From: Myroides odoratus
GTDB taxonomy: Bacteria > Bacteroidota > Bacteroidia > Flavobacteriales > Flavobacteriaceae
Direction of reading: 5' to 3'
Assembly (NCBI RefSeq): GCF_001549985.1
Contig: NZ_LROZ01000016.1
Location: forward strand, 5,001 to 69,000
DNA length: 64,000 nucleotides
Within the stretch, counting starts at the first letter, position 1. Each line of letters starts with the position of its first letter. Under the pieces are notes generated by a model. It searched no databases, was not told where the DNA came from, and was given only the letters and a program-made list of their open reading frames with translations. Positions 7,968 to 17,203 of the stretch are shown here, piece by piece. A program made the translations under genes and the position numbers.

Positions 7968-10148
7968 ATGACAACACATTCAGCCTGTGATTTATGTGAT
8001 TTAAATAAAGCTGCTGATTTAAAAAAATTGGGTAATCTATCAGGTAAATACGATTATGCTATTGCATTGGCAGGGAATCCCAATACAGGAAAAAGCACCA
8101 TATTTAATGCACTTACAGGGCTTAAACAACATACAGGAAACTGGCCTGGAAAAACAGTAACCCGAGCAGAAGGAAGTTTCTTATATGGAGACCAAACCTA
8201 TCGATTGGTTGATTTACCAGGAACTTATTCGTTGATGTCTACTTCAGAAGATGAGGAAGTAGCACGCGATTATATCTTATTTGGAGAGCCCGATGTAACG
8301 GTGGTAGTAGTTGATGCAGGTCGATTGGAGCGCCATTTGAGTTTGGTTGTTCAAATTCAGGAAATTACAACTAAAGTTGTGGTTTGTCTTAATTTGATGG
8401 ACGAAGCAAAGCGACATGGAGTGGAAATTGATGTACGTGGGTTATCTCGTGATTTAGGGGTGCCTGTTATTCCAACATCAGCCAGAAATAAAGAAGGGAT
8501 TACCGAACTTCTACAAGCTATTGATCAAGTCGCAACAGGAAAATTTGTAGCCCAACAAAAGAATATTACAGGAATATCTGGAGCATCCAGAAAAGCAGTT
8601 CAAGATATAGCTACTGATTTATTGGCTTTAGATGCGCAATTACCAAGTGTCTCTTGGATTGCTATGCGTTTGATTCAACAAGATTCTAGTATTCAAGCGG
8701 CTTTAGCAAGTGGTACATTGTCTGCAACTATTACCGAGACACAAGTAGGACCAATTTTAGCTAAAGCGCGAAAGTACAACGAAGCATTAGGATTAGATTA
8801 TTCAGATAATGTAGCGGGGGCTATTTTCGAGCAGGTTTCAACTATTGTAAAAGGACGTGTCCAAGTGGATGATAATCAACGAGCATTTCGAGTGGATCGC
8901 TTGATTGATCGCGTAGTTACTAATAAGCTATTAGGGTTTCCTTTGATGCTTTTAATGCTAGGAGGAATACTTTGGCTGACAATTATTGGATCCAACTATC
9001 CCTCAGAAGCACTATCTTATCTTTTATTAGAACAGCTGTATCCTTTTTTGAAAGAAGGAGCAGTGAGTTTGAATTTCCCTTGGTGGTTGAGCGGTTTTCT
9101 AATAGATGGAGTATACCTAGCAACGGCTTGGGTAATTGCAGTGATGTTACCTCCAATGGCCATCTTCTTTCCGCTATTTACACTGCTTGAAGATTTTGGT
9201 TATCTACCTCGAGTAGCGTTTAATCTCGATCGTATTTTTAAAGGAGCAGGGGCACATGGTAAACAAGCCTTAACGATGAGTATGGGCTTTGGTTGTAATG
9301 CTGCAGGAGTGGTAGCAACGCGTATCATCAACAGTCCACGGGAAAAGCTAATCGCAATTATTACCAATAACTTTTCGCTTTGCAATGGACGTTGGCCTAC
9401 ACAAATTTTAATGGCTACTATTTTTATTGGTGCTTTAGTACCTAAATATATGGCTCCTACTGTATCTACTTTAGCAGTAGTCGGAATTGTCGTGTTGGGA
9501 ATCGCATTTACGTTTTTTACTTCGTGGATGTTGTCCAAAACGATGCTTAAAGGAGAATCGTCCTTCTTCACCTTAGAATTACCACCGTATCGACCTCCAA
9601 GAGTATGGCAAACAGTTTACACCTCTTTGATTGATCGAACGTTAATTGTTCTTTGGCGCGCTGTTGTATTTGCAGCACCTGCGGGCGCAATCATTTGGTT
9701 AGTCTGTAATATTGATGTCGCAGATAAAAGTATAGCCCTTTGGATGATTGAAGGATTAAATCCATTTGCGGTTCTGATTGGATTGAATGGCGTGATTTTA
9801 TTGGCTTATATTGTAGCAATTCCTGCCAATGAAATTGTTATTCCTACGATTTTAATGCTTACGGCTATGGTGTTAGGTGATGCTACATTAGGGGAAGGAG
9901 CAGGGGTGATGTTTGAAGTTTCAGATGGAGAGATAGCAACCATTTTGCAAATGGCAGGATGGACAACCTTGACAGGAGTCAACCTTATGCTGTTTAGTTT
10001 ATTGCATAACCCATGTAGTACAACCATCTACACGATTTATAAAGAAACACATAGTGTCAAATGGACGACCGTCGCCTCAATTTTACCAATTATTTTTGGT
10101 TTACTGGTTTGTTTTACTGTTACACAACTTTGGCATATTTTCAGTTAA
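7968..10148 (+). CDS. feoB: Ferrous iron transporter FeoB
   Basis: FeoB imports Fe2+ across the inner membrane. The 726-residue product has an N-terminal G domain with G1 GNPNTGKST (36-44), G2 in TGNWPGKTVTR, G3 DLPG (82-85), G4 NLMDEA and G5 SARNKEG. A helical regulatory segment follows, then a C-terminal membrane domain with two gate repeats (for example 'FGCNAAGVVATRII' with its conserved Cys, and 'IPANEIVIPTILML'). The first 28 residues are an unusual extension with a CxxC pair (C7, C10). Feo uptake is usually iron- and oxygen-controlled, but I see no convincing Fur site. Confidence 0.95.
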   Translation: MTTHSACDLCDLNKAADLKKLGNLSGKYDYAIALAGNPNTGKSTIFNALTGLKQHTGNWPGKTVTRAEGSFLYGDQTYRLVDLPGTYSLMSTSEDEEVARDYILFGEPDVTVVVVDAGRLERHLSLVVQIQEITTKVVVCLNLMDEAKRHGVEIDVRGLSRDLGVPVIPTSARNKEGITELLQAIDQVATGKFVAQQKNITGISGASRKAVQDIATDLLALDAQLPSVSWIAMRLIQQDSSIQAALASGTLSATITETQVGPILAKARKYNEALGLDYSDNVAGAIFEQVSTIVKGRVQVDDNQRAFRVDRLIDRVVTNKLLGFPLMLLMLGGILWLTIIGSNYPSEALSYLLLEQLYPFLKEGAVSLNFPWWLSGFLIDGVYLATAWVIAVMLPPMAIFFPLFTLLEDFGYLPRVAFNLDRIFKGAGAHGKQALTMSMGFGCNAAGVVATRIINSPREKLIAIITNNFSLCNGRWPTQILMATIFIGALVPKYMAPTVSTLAVVGIVVLGIAFTFFTSWMLSKTMLKGESSFFTLELPPYRPPRVWQTVYTSLIDRTLIVLWRAVVFAAPAGAIIWLVCNIDVADKSIALWMIEGLNPFAVLIGLNGVILLAYIVAIPANEIVIPTILMLTAMVLGDATLGEGAGVMFEVSDGEIATILQMAGWTTLTGVNLMLFSLLHNPCSTTIYTIYKETHSVKWTTVASILPIIFGLLVCFTVTQLWHIFS

Positions 10149-10154
10149 TAATAA

Positions 10155-10183
10155 AAAAAGTCGAGTAAACTACTCGACTTTTT
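10155..10183. terminator. Bidirectional terminator between feoB and the SanA-like gene
   Basis: A 13-bp perfect stem (10155-10167 with 10171-10183) and a 3-nt loop, flanked by A and T runs. Its right arm encodes the last codons and the stop of the minus-strand gene. Confidence 0.88.
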
Positions 10184-10829
10184 CTTGTTTTAGCCCTTCT
10201 CCAATGAGAATTTGCGGGCCTAAATATTTTGGTTTTTTATCAATGAAATGATCTAATAGCACTTTTACGCGAGCGAATTTTTCACGCAAAAGTGTTTTGA
10301 ATCCATATTTACGCGTAACATCTTGTGCATTAAACCCTACTGTTTTTAAATTCAAATGATTAGCAATATATACTGCTCTTTCGTTGTGAAAGGGTTGTGA
10401 GATAATGGTAAAAGCGTCTTCATTGAAGATGGCTTGCATGCGATAAACAGAATCCAAGGTTCTAAAACCAGCATAATCTAAATAGATGCGATCTTTTGGT
10501 ACCCCTCGTTCAATCAATGCTTCTTCCATATCTTTAGGCTCATTGTAATTTTCGCGACTATTATCTCCACTGACAACAATGAAATCAATTTTTCCCGCAT
10601 GATACAGCTGTGCAGCTGCTTCAATGCGATAGGTGAAATAATAATTGAGTTGTCCACCATTCAGATGTTTTGATGTGCCTAAAACCATGCCTACTTTATG
10701 GTGAGGAACTTGGTCAATTTCATCAAACAACTGATCTTTGGTACTTGATGAAACCTGTGCATTGGCCCACCAAATAAAAAAGAATAGGACAAGACCCAAT
10801 AGACCTATTCCCAGAATTATTCTTTTCAT
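10170..10829 (-). CDS. SanA/YdcF-family (DUF218) membrane-anchored protein
   Basis: A 219-residue protein with one N-terminal membrane anchor (residues 4-24) and an extracytoplasmic DUF218 domain. Recognisable pieces are 'VGMVLGTSKHLNGG', 'DFIVVSGDNSRENYNEP', 'MEEALIERGVPKDRIYLDYAGFRTLDSVYR' and 'TIISQPFHNERAVYIA'. SanA and ElyC relatives influence the cell-envelope barrier and vancomycin sensitivity; the reaction is unknown. It follows the helicase gene by 20 nt on the same strand and may be co-transcribed. The stop codon lies inside the shared terminator hairpin. Confidence 0.88.
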   Translation of the reverse strand: MKRIILGIGLLGLVLFFFIWWANAQVSSSTKDQLFDEIDQVPHHKVGMVLGTSKHLNGGQLNYYFTYRIEAAAQLYHAGKIDFIVVSGDNSRENYNEPKDMEEALIERGVPKDRIYLDYAGFRTLDSVYRMQAIFNEDAFTIISQPFHNERAVYIANHLNLKTVGFNAQDVTRKYGFKTLLREKFARVKVLLDHFIDKKPKYLGPQILIGEGLKQEKVE

Positions 10830-10849
10830 GCTTTGGAATTACAAAGAGA

Positions 10850-12097
10850 TTAATACCAACGTTTTTTATTTTTTTTCGAGTTTTCGGATTTACGCGAATT
10901 GGCATTTTTTGCTTTATTTCGAAAATCTTTCTTAGGTGCTGCTTCTCCTTTTTTAGGTTCTTCTTTCCACGGGAAAGGATGATCTGTAACAATCTTAGGT
11001 TGAGTACGCGTAAATTTGACGATATCTTCCCAGTATTTTTTCTCAGATTTATCACAAAAGGAAATAGCCAATCCTTCATTTCCAGCTCGTCCTGTTCGTC
11101 CAATGCGGTGTACAAAGGTCTCGGGAATATTAGGCAAATCGTAATTGATAACAATGGGCAATGAGTCAATATCAATTCCTCTTGCAGCAATATCAGTGGC
11201 TACTAATACTTTTGTTTCTTTTTTCTTGAAACTATCTAAAGCCTCTTGTCGTAAGTTTTGGGATTTATCTCCGTGAAAAGCAGTTGCATGGATTCCATTC
11301 TTTTCCAGTGATTCTACTACAGCATCAGCGCCATGTTTGGTACGAGTAAAGACTAAAACATCACTTAACTTTTGATTGCGAATCAGGTGATACAATAGTT
11401 TTTTCTTTTCCCCTTTCTCTACGAAATACACCTGTTGCTTCACTGTTTTTGCACTTGATGAAATAGCATCAACCACGACGTACTCTGGTTTTTTTAAGAA
11501 GTTATGTGCCAATTCTCGGATAGGCAAAGGCATGGTTGCTGAAAATAAGAGCGTTTGTCTCGTATCTGGAGTAACTTGGATGAGTTTTTTTACATCATCA
11601 ATGAATCCCATATCAAGCATTAAATCTGCTTCATCTAATACTAAACAATGGATATGATCTAAATTGAGGTGTTTTTGTTTGTATAAGTCCAATAAACGAC
11701 CAGGAGTTCCAATAATAATATCAGCTCCTTTGTTTAGTTGTTCAATTTGAGGTTTGCTGGATACACCACCATAAATGGTCATTAAAGTTGCGTTGGTGTA
11801 TTTGGCGTATAAGGTAAAATTATCTGCGATTTGTTGTGCTAATTCACGTGTAGGTGTTACCACTAATACACGTGCATTTTTTGTGCGTTTGGTATTGCCT
11901 AAGCGATGAAGATAATGCAAAATAGGCATGGCAAAAGCAGCTGTTTTTCCCGTTCCTGTTTGTGCGCAACCAATAACATCTTTTTCCTGTAAGACCAAGG
12001 GAATTACTTTTTGTTGAATGGGAGTAGGAGCTTGATAGTCAAGTTCTTCAATGGCGCGTAGAATATTTTTATTCAGTTGTAAATCTTCAAATGTCAT
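10850..12097 (-). CDS. DEAD-box ATP-dependent RNA helicase (RhlE-like)
   Basis: A 415-residue helicase that should unwind short RNA duplexes in ribosome assembly or mRNA decay. Motifs in order: Q motif (PTPIQ, 25-29), Walker A AQTGTGKT (45-52), PTRELAQQ (82-89), TPGRLLD (131-137), DEAD (155-158), SAT, TDIAARGIDID and HRIGRTGRAG. The C-terminal tail is short and very Lys/Asn/Arg-rich, a likely RNA-binding extension. It precedes the SanA-like gene by 20 nt. The exact cellular role among RhlE paralogues cannot be assigned. Confidence 0.93.
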   Translation of the reverse strand: MTFEDLQLNKNILRAIEELDYQAPTPIQQKVIPLVLQEKDVIGCAQTGTGKTAAFAMPILHYLHRLGNTKRTKNARVLVVTPTRELAQQIADNFTLYAKYTNATLMTIYGGVSSKPQIEQLNKGADIIIGTPGRLLDLYKQKHLNLDHIHCLVLDEADLMLDMGFIDDVKKLIQVTPDTRQTLLFSATMPLPIRELAHNFLKKPEYVVVDAISSSAKTVKQQVYFVEKGEKKKLLYHLIRNQKLSDVLVFTRTKHGADAVVESLEKNGIHATAFHGDKSQNLRQEALDSFKKKETKVLVATDIAARGIDIDSLPIVINYDLPNIPETFVHRIGRTGRAGNEGLAISFCDKSEKKYWEDIVKFTRTQPKIVTDHPFPWKEEPKKGEAAPKKDFRNKAKNANSRKSENSKKNKKRWY

Positions 12098-12221
12098 AAC
12101 CTATACTTATATTATAAGACAAAGGTACGCGTTTTGATAGCAATTAATGAAGTACCCTTCAAAAAAAGCGTGTTTTCTTGTTTTTAATTGATTGTCAATT
12201 AGGGAATTGTGAAAACGAGAT

Positions 12222-13655
12222 TTAACGGAGTAACGCTTGGTGAATTTCACGAAGAGTTGCACGTGCTTTCACTGCTTCAATAGCTAAGGCTAAGACATTT
12301 TCACCTGGTGTTTGTACACCCTTGGAAAGTTTGAATAAAGCTTTCTCTACTTCTTGGGTTTGACGCGAAGGAATCGGATCAACAGCTAGTGCTACGGGAC
12401 TCGGTTTAGGTTCCTCTGCGAGTTGTTTAGCGATTTGCGTTTGAATCAGCTGATTGAGTATGGGTTGTATTCCACCAGTACGTTCAATTTCTTGCAGGGT
12501 TTCCCATGTTTTGTTAGCGATATCTAGCGTTAATTTTTCTACATAATAACTGCCTGCCCAAGGATCCACCGTTTTACAACTTTTTAGTTCTTCAACTAAA
12601 AAGCGTTGCATTTGACCTGCAGTAAGCCCTATTGAAGGAGTAGGAGGTAATTGTAAATGAAGGGCTTGTGTACCTCCAAAAATAGCAGCAGTTGCTTCTA
12701 TAGTGGCTGGACCTAAGGCCTCCAGAGCTTCATTCGGATCTAGAGGGATTGGTAGGGTTTGTGTGCGAATAGATAAGGCGAGTGCTTGCTCATTCTTTAC
12801 ATTCAAAGCCTTGAGTAATTTAGCCCATATTCCACGGGCAGCTCTCATTTTAGCTATTGTTGTAAAATGATGGAAGTCTGCAGACCAAGCAAATGAAAGA
12901 TGAGTCGCTAAATAATCAATAGAAAGAACAGGTGTAGAAATTGCTTTGATTTGATCAATTCCATGTGCTAAACTATAGGCAAGCTCTTGATCTGCTGTCA
13001 GGTTCAGTGACTGAAAGACTTTGTTAGAAAGAGAAATCGCGTTGAATTTCGGGTGATTCTGATGCATGTATTCATTTAGATCAGCAACTATGCGATGAGC
13101 TGTTTCTAAGGTATATAATCCGTTTGATGTTAAAACGGTTAACAGCAAATCATACTGTACATGACCCGATAAGGATTTTCCTTCAAAACCCAATTCTTCC
13201 GCTGCTGCTAAGTAACAAGCCAATAAAGGTAAAATACTTTCATCCGTATACAGTGAAACGGCTATTTCATGAAGAGGAAGTTGGTTTAGTAAGACTTTCA
13301 TCTCTTCAATTGAATGAATCGCATTTTGTTCTTGCGATGGATTAGAAATAAGCATGATTTCCGTTTGCCCTTGCTGAATCTGATTGCGATAGATTTGATT
13401 GCATTTTTCCAATGATGAACTTTGCGGAACTTGATTGCTTTGCCAAGGTTGTTGCACATACAGGGTAGGAGAAATTCCTCGTACATAAGGAGCAAATCCA
13501 GCAGCATAATGAAAATCTTCTAGTGCTAGGTTATCTTCTGTTCGATCTGTTTGTTGAATGACAATATCCTCAATCGTTGTAGTTACAGGGGAACTTGATT
13601 GTATTCCGAATAGCGTAGAATCTATTTTTAAATGCTGTAAATCCTTTCTTTTCAT
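12222..13655 (-). CDS. Methylmalonyl-CoA-mutase large-subunit-like protein without B12 domain
   Basis: Related to the TIM-barrel domain of methylmalonyl-CoA mutase, which isomerises (R)-methylmalonyl-CoA and succinyl-CoA. Conserved pieces include 'LYVQQPWQ' with the active-site Tyr (Y66), 'KMRAARGIWAKLL', 'EATAAIFGGTQALH' and 'VDPWAGSYYVEKLT'. The protein stops at residue 477, just after 'EAVKARATLREIHQALL', where canonical large subunits (~700 residues) continue into the cobalamin-binding domain; no DxHxxG motif or remnant follows before the next gene. By my from-memory alignment the catalytic His of the barrel (SGYHMQE in canonical enzymes) is replaced by Val (V213 in SNKVFQS). It follows the small-subunit-like gene by 11 nt. 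Function as a normal mutase is doubtful. Confidence 0.8.
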   Translation of the reverse strand: MKRKDLQHLKIDSTLFGIQSSSPVTTTIEDIVIQQTDRTEDNLALEDFHYAAGFAPYVRGISPTLYVQQPWQSNQVPQSSSLEKCNQIYRNQIQQGQTEIMLISNPSQEQNAIHSIEEMKVLLNQLPLHEIAVSLYTDESILPLLACYLAAAEELGFEGKSLSGHVQYDLLLTVLTSNGLYTLETAHRIVADLNEYMHQNHPKFNAISLSNKVFQSLNLTADQELAYSLAHGIDQIKAISTPVLSIDYLATHLSFAWSADFHHFTTIAKMRAARGIWAKLLKALNVKNEQALALSIRTQTLPIPLDPNEALEALGPATIEATAAIFGGTQALHLQLPPTPSIGLTAGQMQRFLVEELKSCKTVDPWAGSYYVEKLTLDIANKTWETLQEIERTGGIQPILNQLIQTQIAKQLAEEPKPSPVALAVDPIPSRQTQEVEKALFKLSKGVQTPGENVLALAIEAVKARATLREIHQALLR

Positions 13656-13666
13656 AACGAATAATC

Positions 13667-15028
13667 TTAGTTGTTTTCCTCTGTTAATCTATGTTGTTCG
13701 TAGCTTTCTGCTAAGCGTTTCTCTATTATTGGCGCAAGGAGTGTTTTGCGTGGTTTTTGTTTGACAAAAGGAAAAAGTTCCAATTGACTCTGTATCTTTT
13801 CGTTGGGGTTGGCTTGTAGATTTGTACCTACTAAAATTTCTTTTTGCGTCTGGAACATCTGTTGCTCCTTTGCTGCCGCTTCCTCAATTTTTCGTTGAAT
13901 TGTCCCCTGATGAAAAGAAGTGATTAAACCATCTGCTTTTTCAATTTGCTTGATAATATCTAAAGCCTTTTCAGCAATTTGCTTGGTTAATTCCTCAATA
14001 TAATAAGCGCCTGCTGTAGGATTGTCAACCGCTTGGAAATCACTGTCCTTTTTTAAGGAAAGTAGCTGGTTTCTAGCTATTTGTTGACTGGCGTAATTTT
14101 CTTTTCGATAGAGTGCATCATAAGGTAGATTCCCAACAAAATCTGCTCCTCCTAAAATAGCACTCATACACTCTGTTGTGGTGCGGAGAGCATTGATTGA
14201 TGCTCCATATAATGTCTTATTGCGTTTGGTCGGTATGCTGATAATCTTTACGGCCCCTTGAGGTGCTTGATATTCTTGTGCAATTAAGCCAAAAAGTAAA
14301 CGCAGGGCTTTGAGTTTAGCAATCTCAAAAAAGTAATTGGAACCTATAGCAACCTCAACAAAAACAGGCTGTCCTAGGGTCGTTACTCTTGAAAGGTATT
14401 CATTAAAATGATTACACGCGTACGCAACTTGTTGTACAAGGGTAGCTCCCGCTTGTTGATATGCTTTGGTATCAATGGTTAAATTGACTGTTGAATATTG
14501 ATGGGTCAAGGCATGAACAATAGTAAAATCTTGATCGAGATTGTGAAACCAATTGCCCTCAGTTGCCAATTGATAAATCGGATCAACTAATAGATGAAGC
14601 GTATACTGGTGTTGAATGGCCCATTGTGCCACGCGTTCCATATAGACTTGATTTAAAAAAGTAGCCCTCAAAAAGTAAGTGACTTCTCGAGGTAAAGCAT
14701 CAAGTAAAGGTATAACATCAAGATCAGTCGTAGCTAACGTAAAATAAATAACTTCGGACCCTTTTTGTAACGCATTTTTTGCATTGTTAATGGACTTCGC
14801 TATATCCTGAATATAGATGGTATGAACAATACGCCATTGGGTATTTTGAGTAGCGACAGGTAGCGGCTGACTTTCATCAGCATGATAGAAAGGACGTACT
14901 TTGATGCCTTCTAAACTTTCCCAAATTAAGGTTTCATTATAATCGGCTCCATTTAGTTCGTATTGAATTTTGTTCTTCCACTGTTTCGATGGAATGCTCG
15001 TAAATTCTCCGAAAAGATGATGATTCAT
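13667..15028 (-). CDS. Methylmalonyl-CoA mutase small-subunit-like protein
   Basis: A 453-residue relative of the non-catalytic small subunit of methylmalonyl-CoA mutase. It begins with 'LFGEFTSIPSKQWKNKIQYELNGADY', typical of this subunit, and contains 'EIAKLKALRLLFGLIA', 'INALRTTTECMSAILGGADF' and 'NPTAGAYYIEELT'. It also lacks a C-terminal cobalamin domain and has no catalytic His at the barrel site, as expected for small subunits. The order septum-initiator / small / large subunit on one strand with 11-18 nt gaps indicates an operon. With the partner also lacking the B12 domain, the pair as encoded here has no visible cofactor site. Confidence 0.82.
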   Translation of the reverse strand: MNHHLFGEFTSIPSKQWKNKIQYELNGADYNETLIWESLEGIKVRPFYHADESQPLPVATQNTQWRIVHTIYIQDIAKSINNAKNALQKGSEVIYFTLATTDLDVIPLLDALPREVTYFLRATFLNQVYMERVAQWAIQHQYTLHLLVDPIYQLATEGNWFHNLDQDFTIVHALTHQYSTVNLTIDTKAYQQAGATLVQQVAYACNHFNEYLSRVTTLGQPVFVEVAIGSNYFFEIAKLKALRLLFGLIAQEYQAPQGAVKIISIPTKRNKTLYGASINALRTTTECMSAILGGADFVGNLPYDALYRKENYASQQIARNQLLSLKKDSDFQAVDNPTAGAYYIEELTKQIAEKALDIIKQIEKADGLITSFHQGTIQRKIEEAAAKEQQMFQTQKEILVGTNLQANPNEKIQSQLELFPFVKQKPRKTLLAPIIEKRLAESYEQHRLTEENN

Positions 15029-15046
15029 AGGAATTAAATGTCAGGT

Positions 15047-15370
15047 TTACTTCGAAGATAGGGTATCAAATTCAATGATAAAAATATCTTCATTATCTCG
15101 CTTCATATAATATTTCTCTCTTGCGTATTTTTCTGTAGCATCGCCATCTTTTAAATTCTTGATGGCTTGTTTGTCCTTGTCTATTTCATTTTGAAAATAA
15201 TCGCGTCTTTCTTCAAGTTTATCAATCTCTTGATCAATCGTATGATGTTCGATTAAGGAATAGCTATCAAAGAAAATAATCCAAACAAAAAAGCCAATAG
15301 TGATTAAAAAAAACGGGTTTTTCACTATTCGGATATATCTCAGTTTGCGAAGCATGCTTTTTGAATCCAT
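15047..15370 (-). CDS. Septum formation initiator (FtsB/DivIC-like)
   Basis: A 107-residue bitopic membrane protein: short basic N-terminus, one membrane segment (about residues 18-34), then a coiled coil ('HHTIDQEIDKLEERRDYFQNEIDKD' region) and a 'EKYAREKYYMKRDNEDIFIIEF' end, the classic FtsB/DivIC pattern. The family links early and late cell-division proteins and helps activate septal peptidoglycan synthesis. It lies 30 nt downstream of udk and 18 nt upstream of the mutase pair on the same strand. Confidence 0.88.
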   Translation of the reverse strand: MDSKSMLRKLRYIRIVKNPFFLITIGFFVWIIFFDSYSLIEHHTIDQEIDKLEERRDYFQNEIDKDKQAIKNLKDGDATEKYAREKYYMKRDNEDIFIIEFDTLSSK

Positions 15371-15400
15371 TGGCTTGATTGTTATTTATGTGGTATAAAG

Positions 15401-16009
15401 TTAACCTATTTTCTCATTAATTACGGTACGAACAATATCAATTGCAACTGTATTGTAGGTATCATTTGGAATAATAATATCAGCATAGGCCTTTGATGGC
15501 TCAATAAACTGATCGTGCATAGGCTTTAAGGTGTTTTGATAACGATTAAGTACTTCAATCATATCGCGTCCACGCTCGGCAATATCGCGTTTTAATCGGC
15601 GAATTAAACGCTCATCTGAATCTGCATGGACAAAAATTTTAATATCACATAAGGCTCGCAATTCAGGATTACACAAAATTAAAATTCCTTCTACAATCAT
15701 TACCTTTCGGGGATGTGTTAGAATATAATCGTCTGTTCGGTTGTGTTTTACAAAAGAATACACGGGTTGATTCACACTTTTTCCTTCTTTTAACTCTTTG
15801 AGGTGTTGAACCAATAAATCAAAGTCGATTGATCTTGGATGGTCAAAATTGATTAAGGTTCTCTCCTCTAAACTAAGATTGTCGGTCGCTTTGTAGTACG
15901 AGTCTTGGGATATAATACCTACTTCTGTTTCAGGTAGTTCGTTCATAATTTGATGAACTACGGTCGTTTTTCCACTTCCTGTACCGCCTGCAATTCCAAT
16001 AATTAACAT
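15401..16009 (-). CDS. udk: Uridine kinase
   Basis: Phosphorylates uridine and cytidine to UMP and CMP in pyrimidine salvage. The 202-residue product begins MLIIGIAGGTGSGKTT with the P-loop, followed by 'ISQDSYYK', 'NFDHPRSIDFDLL', 'VMIVEGILIL' and 'RLIRRLKRDIAERGRD', all uridine-kinase signatures. I choose ATG 16009; an in-frame ATG 33 nt upstream would add 11 residues absent from the family, and a TATTTTTG -7-like box lies inside that stretch. It is the first gene of the four-gene minus-strand run ending in the mutase-like genes. Confidence 0.93.
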   Translation of the reverse strand: MLIIGIAGGTGSGKTTVVHQIMNELPETEVGIISQDSYYKATDNLSLEERTLINFDHPRSIDFDLLVQHLKELKEGKSVNQPVYSFVKHNRTDDYILTHPRKVMIVEGILILCNPELRALCDIKIFVHADSDERLIRRLKRDIAERGRDMIEVLNRYQNTLKPMHDQFIEPSKAYADIIIPNDTYNTVAIDIVRTVINEKIG

Positions 16010-16263
16010 GTTTGCTTCTATATTTTCAGCAAAAATAAACATTAATCAAAGAGGGGAAAAACATTTTTTAAGATTAGCGCTTTGTTCTCCCTTTTTATTG
16101 GAGTACGAGTAGGGGGGATAAAAGCAGGAGGGATAAAAGAAGGATTGTATTGGATTATTAGCAGGACAACTTGTTATTTATACTTAATCTAATTTAAAAA
16201 AGTTATATTTGTCTTTCATCACAAGGAGGAAGAAATTGATTTTTATAAATAAAACAAGGATAT

Positions 16264-17088
16264 ATGGCTAAGAAAACTGTAGATCGAGGAATATTTACAT
16301 TAAAAGAAAGAACTTATATTACGCCCCACTATATACGTATAACATTAGAAGGACAGGATACCCAAAAATTTAATCGTACTACAATTGGAGCAAACAATAA
16401 AATATTTTTAGCACCAGAAGGATGTGATCAAGTACATCTACCAGAATTCGATGCTGAAAAAGGACAATGGGTACCGATGGATGAGGCTATTCGTCCAAGT
16501 GTTAGAACCTATACCCATCGCGGAATCAATTTAGAAACCAATGAATTATACGTTGATTTCGTTGCGCATGGAGATGAAGGACCAGCTTCCAAATGGGCGA
16601 TACATGCACCAATTGGCGCTAAGTTGGGCGTAGCTATGGGAACAGAGGCATCTGAATTGTATCCAGAAGCGGCCCGTTATATTTTAGTAGGAGATGCTAC
16701 GGCTATTCCTGTTTTAGGAGCTATTTTGGAGGATTTGCCTACAGGAGCACAAGTAAAAGGATTCATTGAAGTAGAAACAGAAGCCGATATCCAAGATTTA
16801 AAGACGAAAGCACAAGCTGATATCGAATGGATTGTGAATCCAGCACCAGGTCAAGATACGCTATTGGCTGAAAAAGCATTGGCTTATATTGAAGAACAAG
16901 GAGAAATGGAATCTAAATTCGCCTATGTTGCGGCTGAGTTTTCCAATGTGAAATTATTGCGCAACTTCTTGCGCAAAGAGAAAAACTGGACTAAAGAGGA
17001 GCTGTATGCTTATTCGTATTGGAAATTCGGGAAAGCAGAAAATGTTTCTGAAGCGGATCGTCGTGCTGAAAAAGCAAGTTTAGACTAA
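16264..17088 (+). CDS. Siderophore-interacting protein (FAD-dependent ferric reductase type)
   Basis: A 274-residue protein of the SIP/ViuB family, cytoplasmic flavin enzymes that release iron from imported siderophores by reduction. The N-terminal FAD-binding barrel includes 'RTYTHRGINLETNELYVDFVAHG..GPASKWA'; the C-terminal NAD(P)H-binding half includes 'ARYILVGDATAIPVLGAIL' and ends with the typical 'LRKEKNWTKEELYAYSYWKFGKAE'. A TATATTTG box lies at 16204-16211. No siderophore transporter is adjacent. Its terminator is at 17175-17203. Confidence 0.9.
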   Translation: MAKKTVDRGIFTLKERTYITPHYIRITLEGQDTQKFNRTTIGANNKIFLAPEGCDQVHLPEFDAEKGQWVPMDEAIRPSVRTYTHRGINLETNELYVDFVAHGDEGPASKWAIHAPIGAKLGVAMGTEASELYPEAARYILVGDATAIPVLGAILEDLPTGAQVKGFIEVETEADIQDLKTKAQADIEWIVNPAPGQDTLLAEKALAYIEEQGEMESKFAYVAAEFSNVKLLRNFLRKEKNWTKEELYAYSYWKFGKAENVSEADRRAEKASLD

Positions 17089-17174
17089 TCATAAAATGCA
17101 ATACCTCCATACATGTTGTTATTGTCATTACAAAAGGTAGATTCACTATTCTATTACCTTTAATTAAATCGGAG

Positions 17175-17203
17175 AACGAGGTCTATTGACCTCGTTTTTT
17201 TTT
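17175..17203 (+). terminator. Intrinsic terminator of the siderophore-interacting gene
   Basis: A 9-bp stem (17175-17183 with 17188-17196), TATT loop and a run of about ten T. The MITE-like element begins within this T run. Confidence 0.88.

Noticed and set aside
10723..11190. 155-codon open frame on the minus strand
   Set aside because: It lies in another frame of the SanA-like and helicase genes, is rich in Lys/Asn without domain character, and the overlapped genes have clear motifs.
12098..12221. Possible detached cobalamin-binding domain or frameshifted end of the mutase-like gene
   Set aside because: Only about 124 bp are available before the helicase gene and no frame contains DxHxxG or a related motif.
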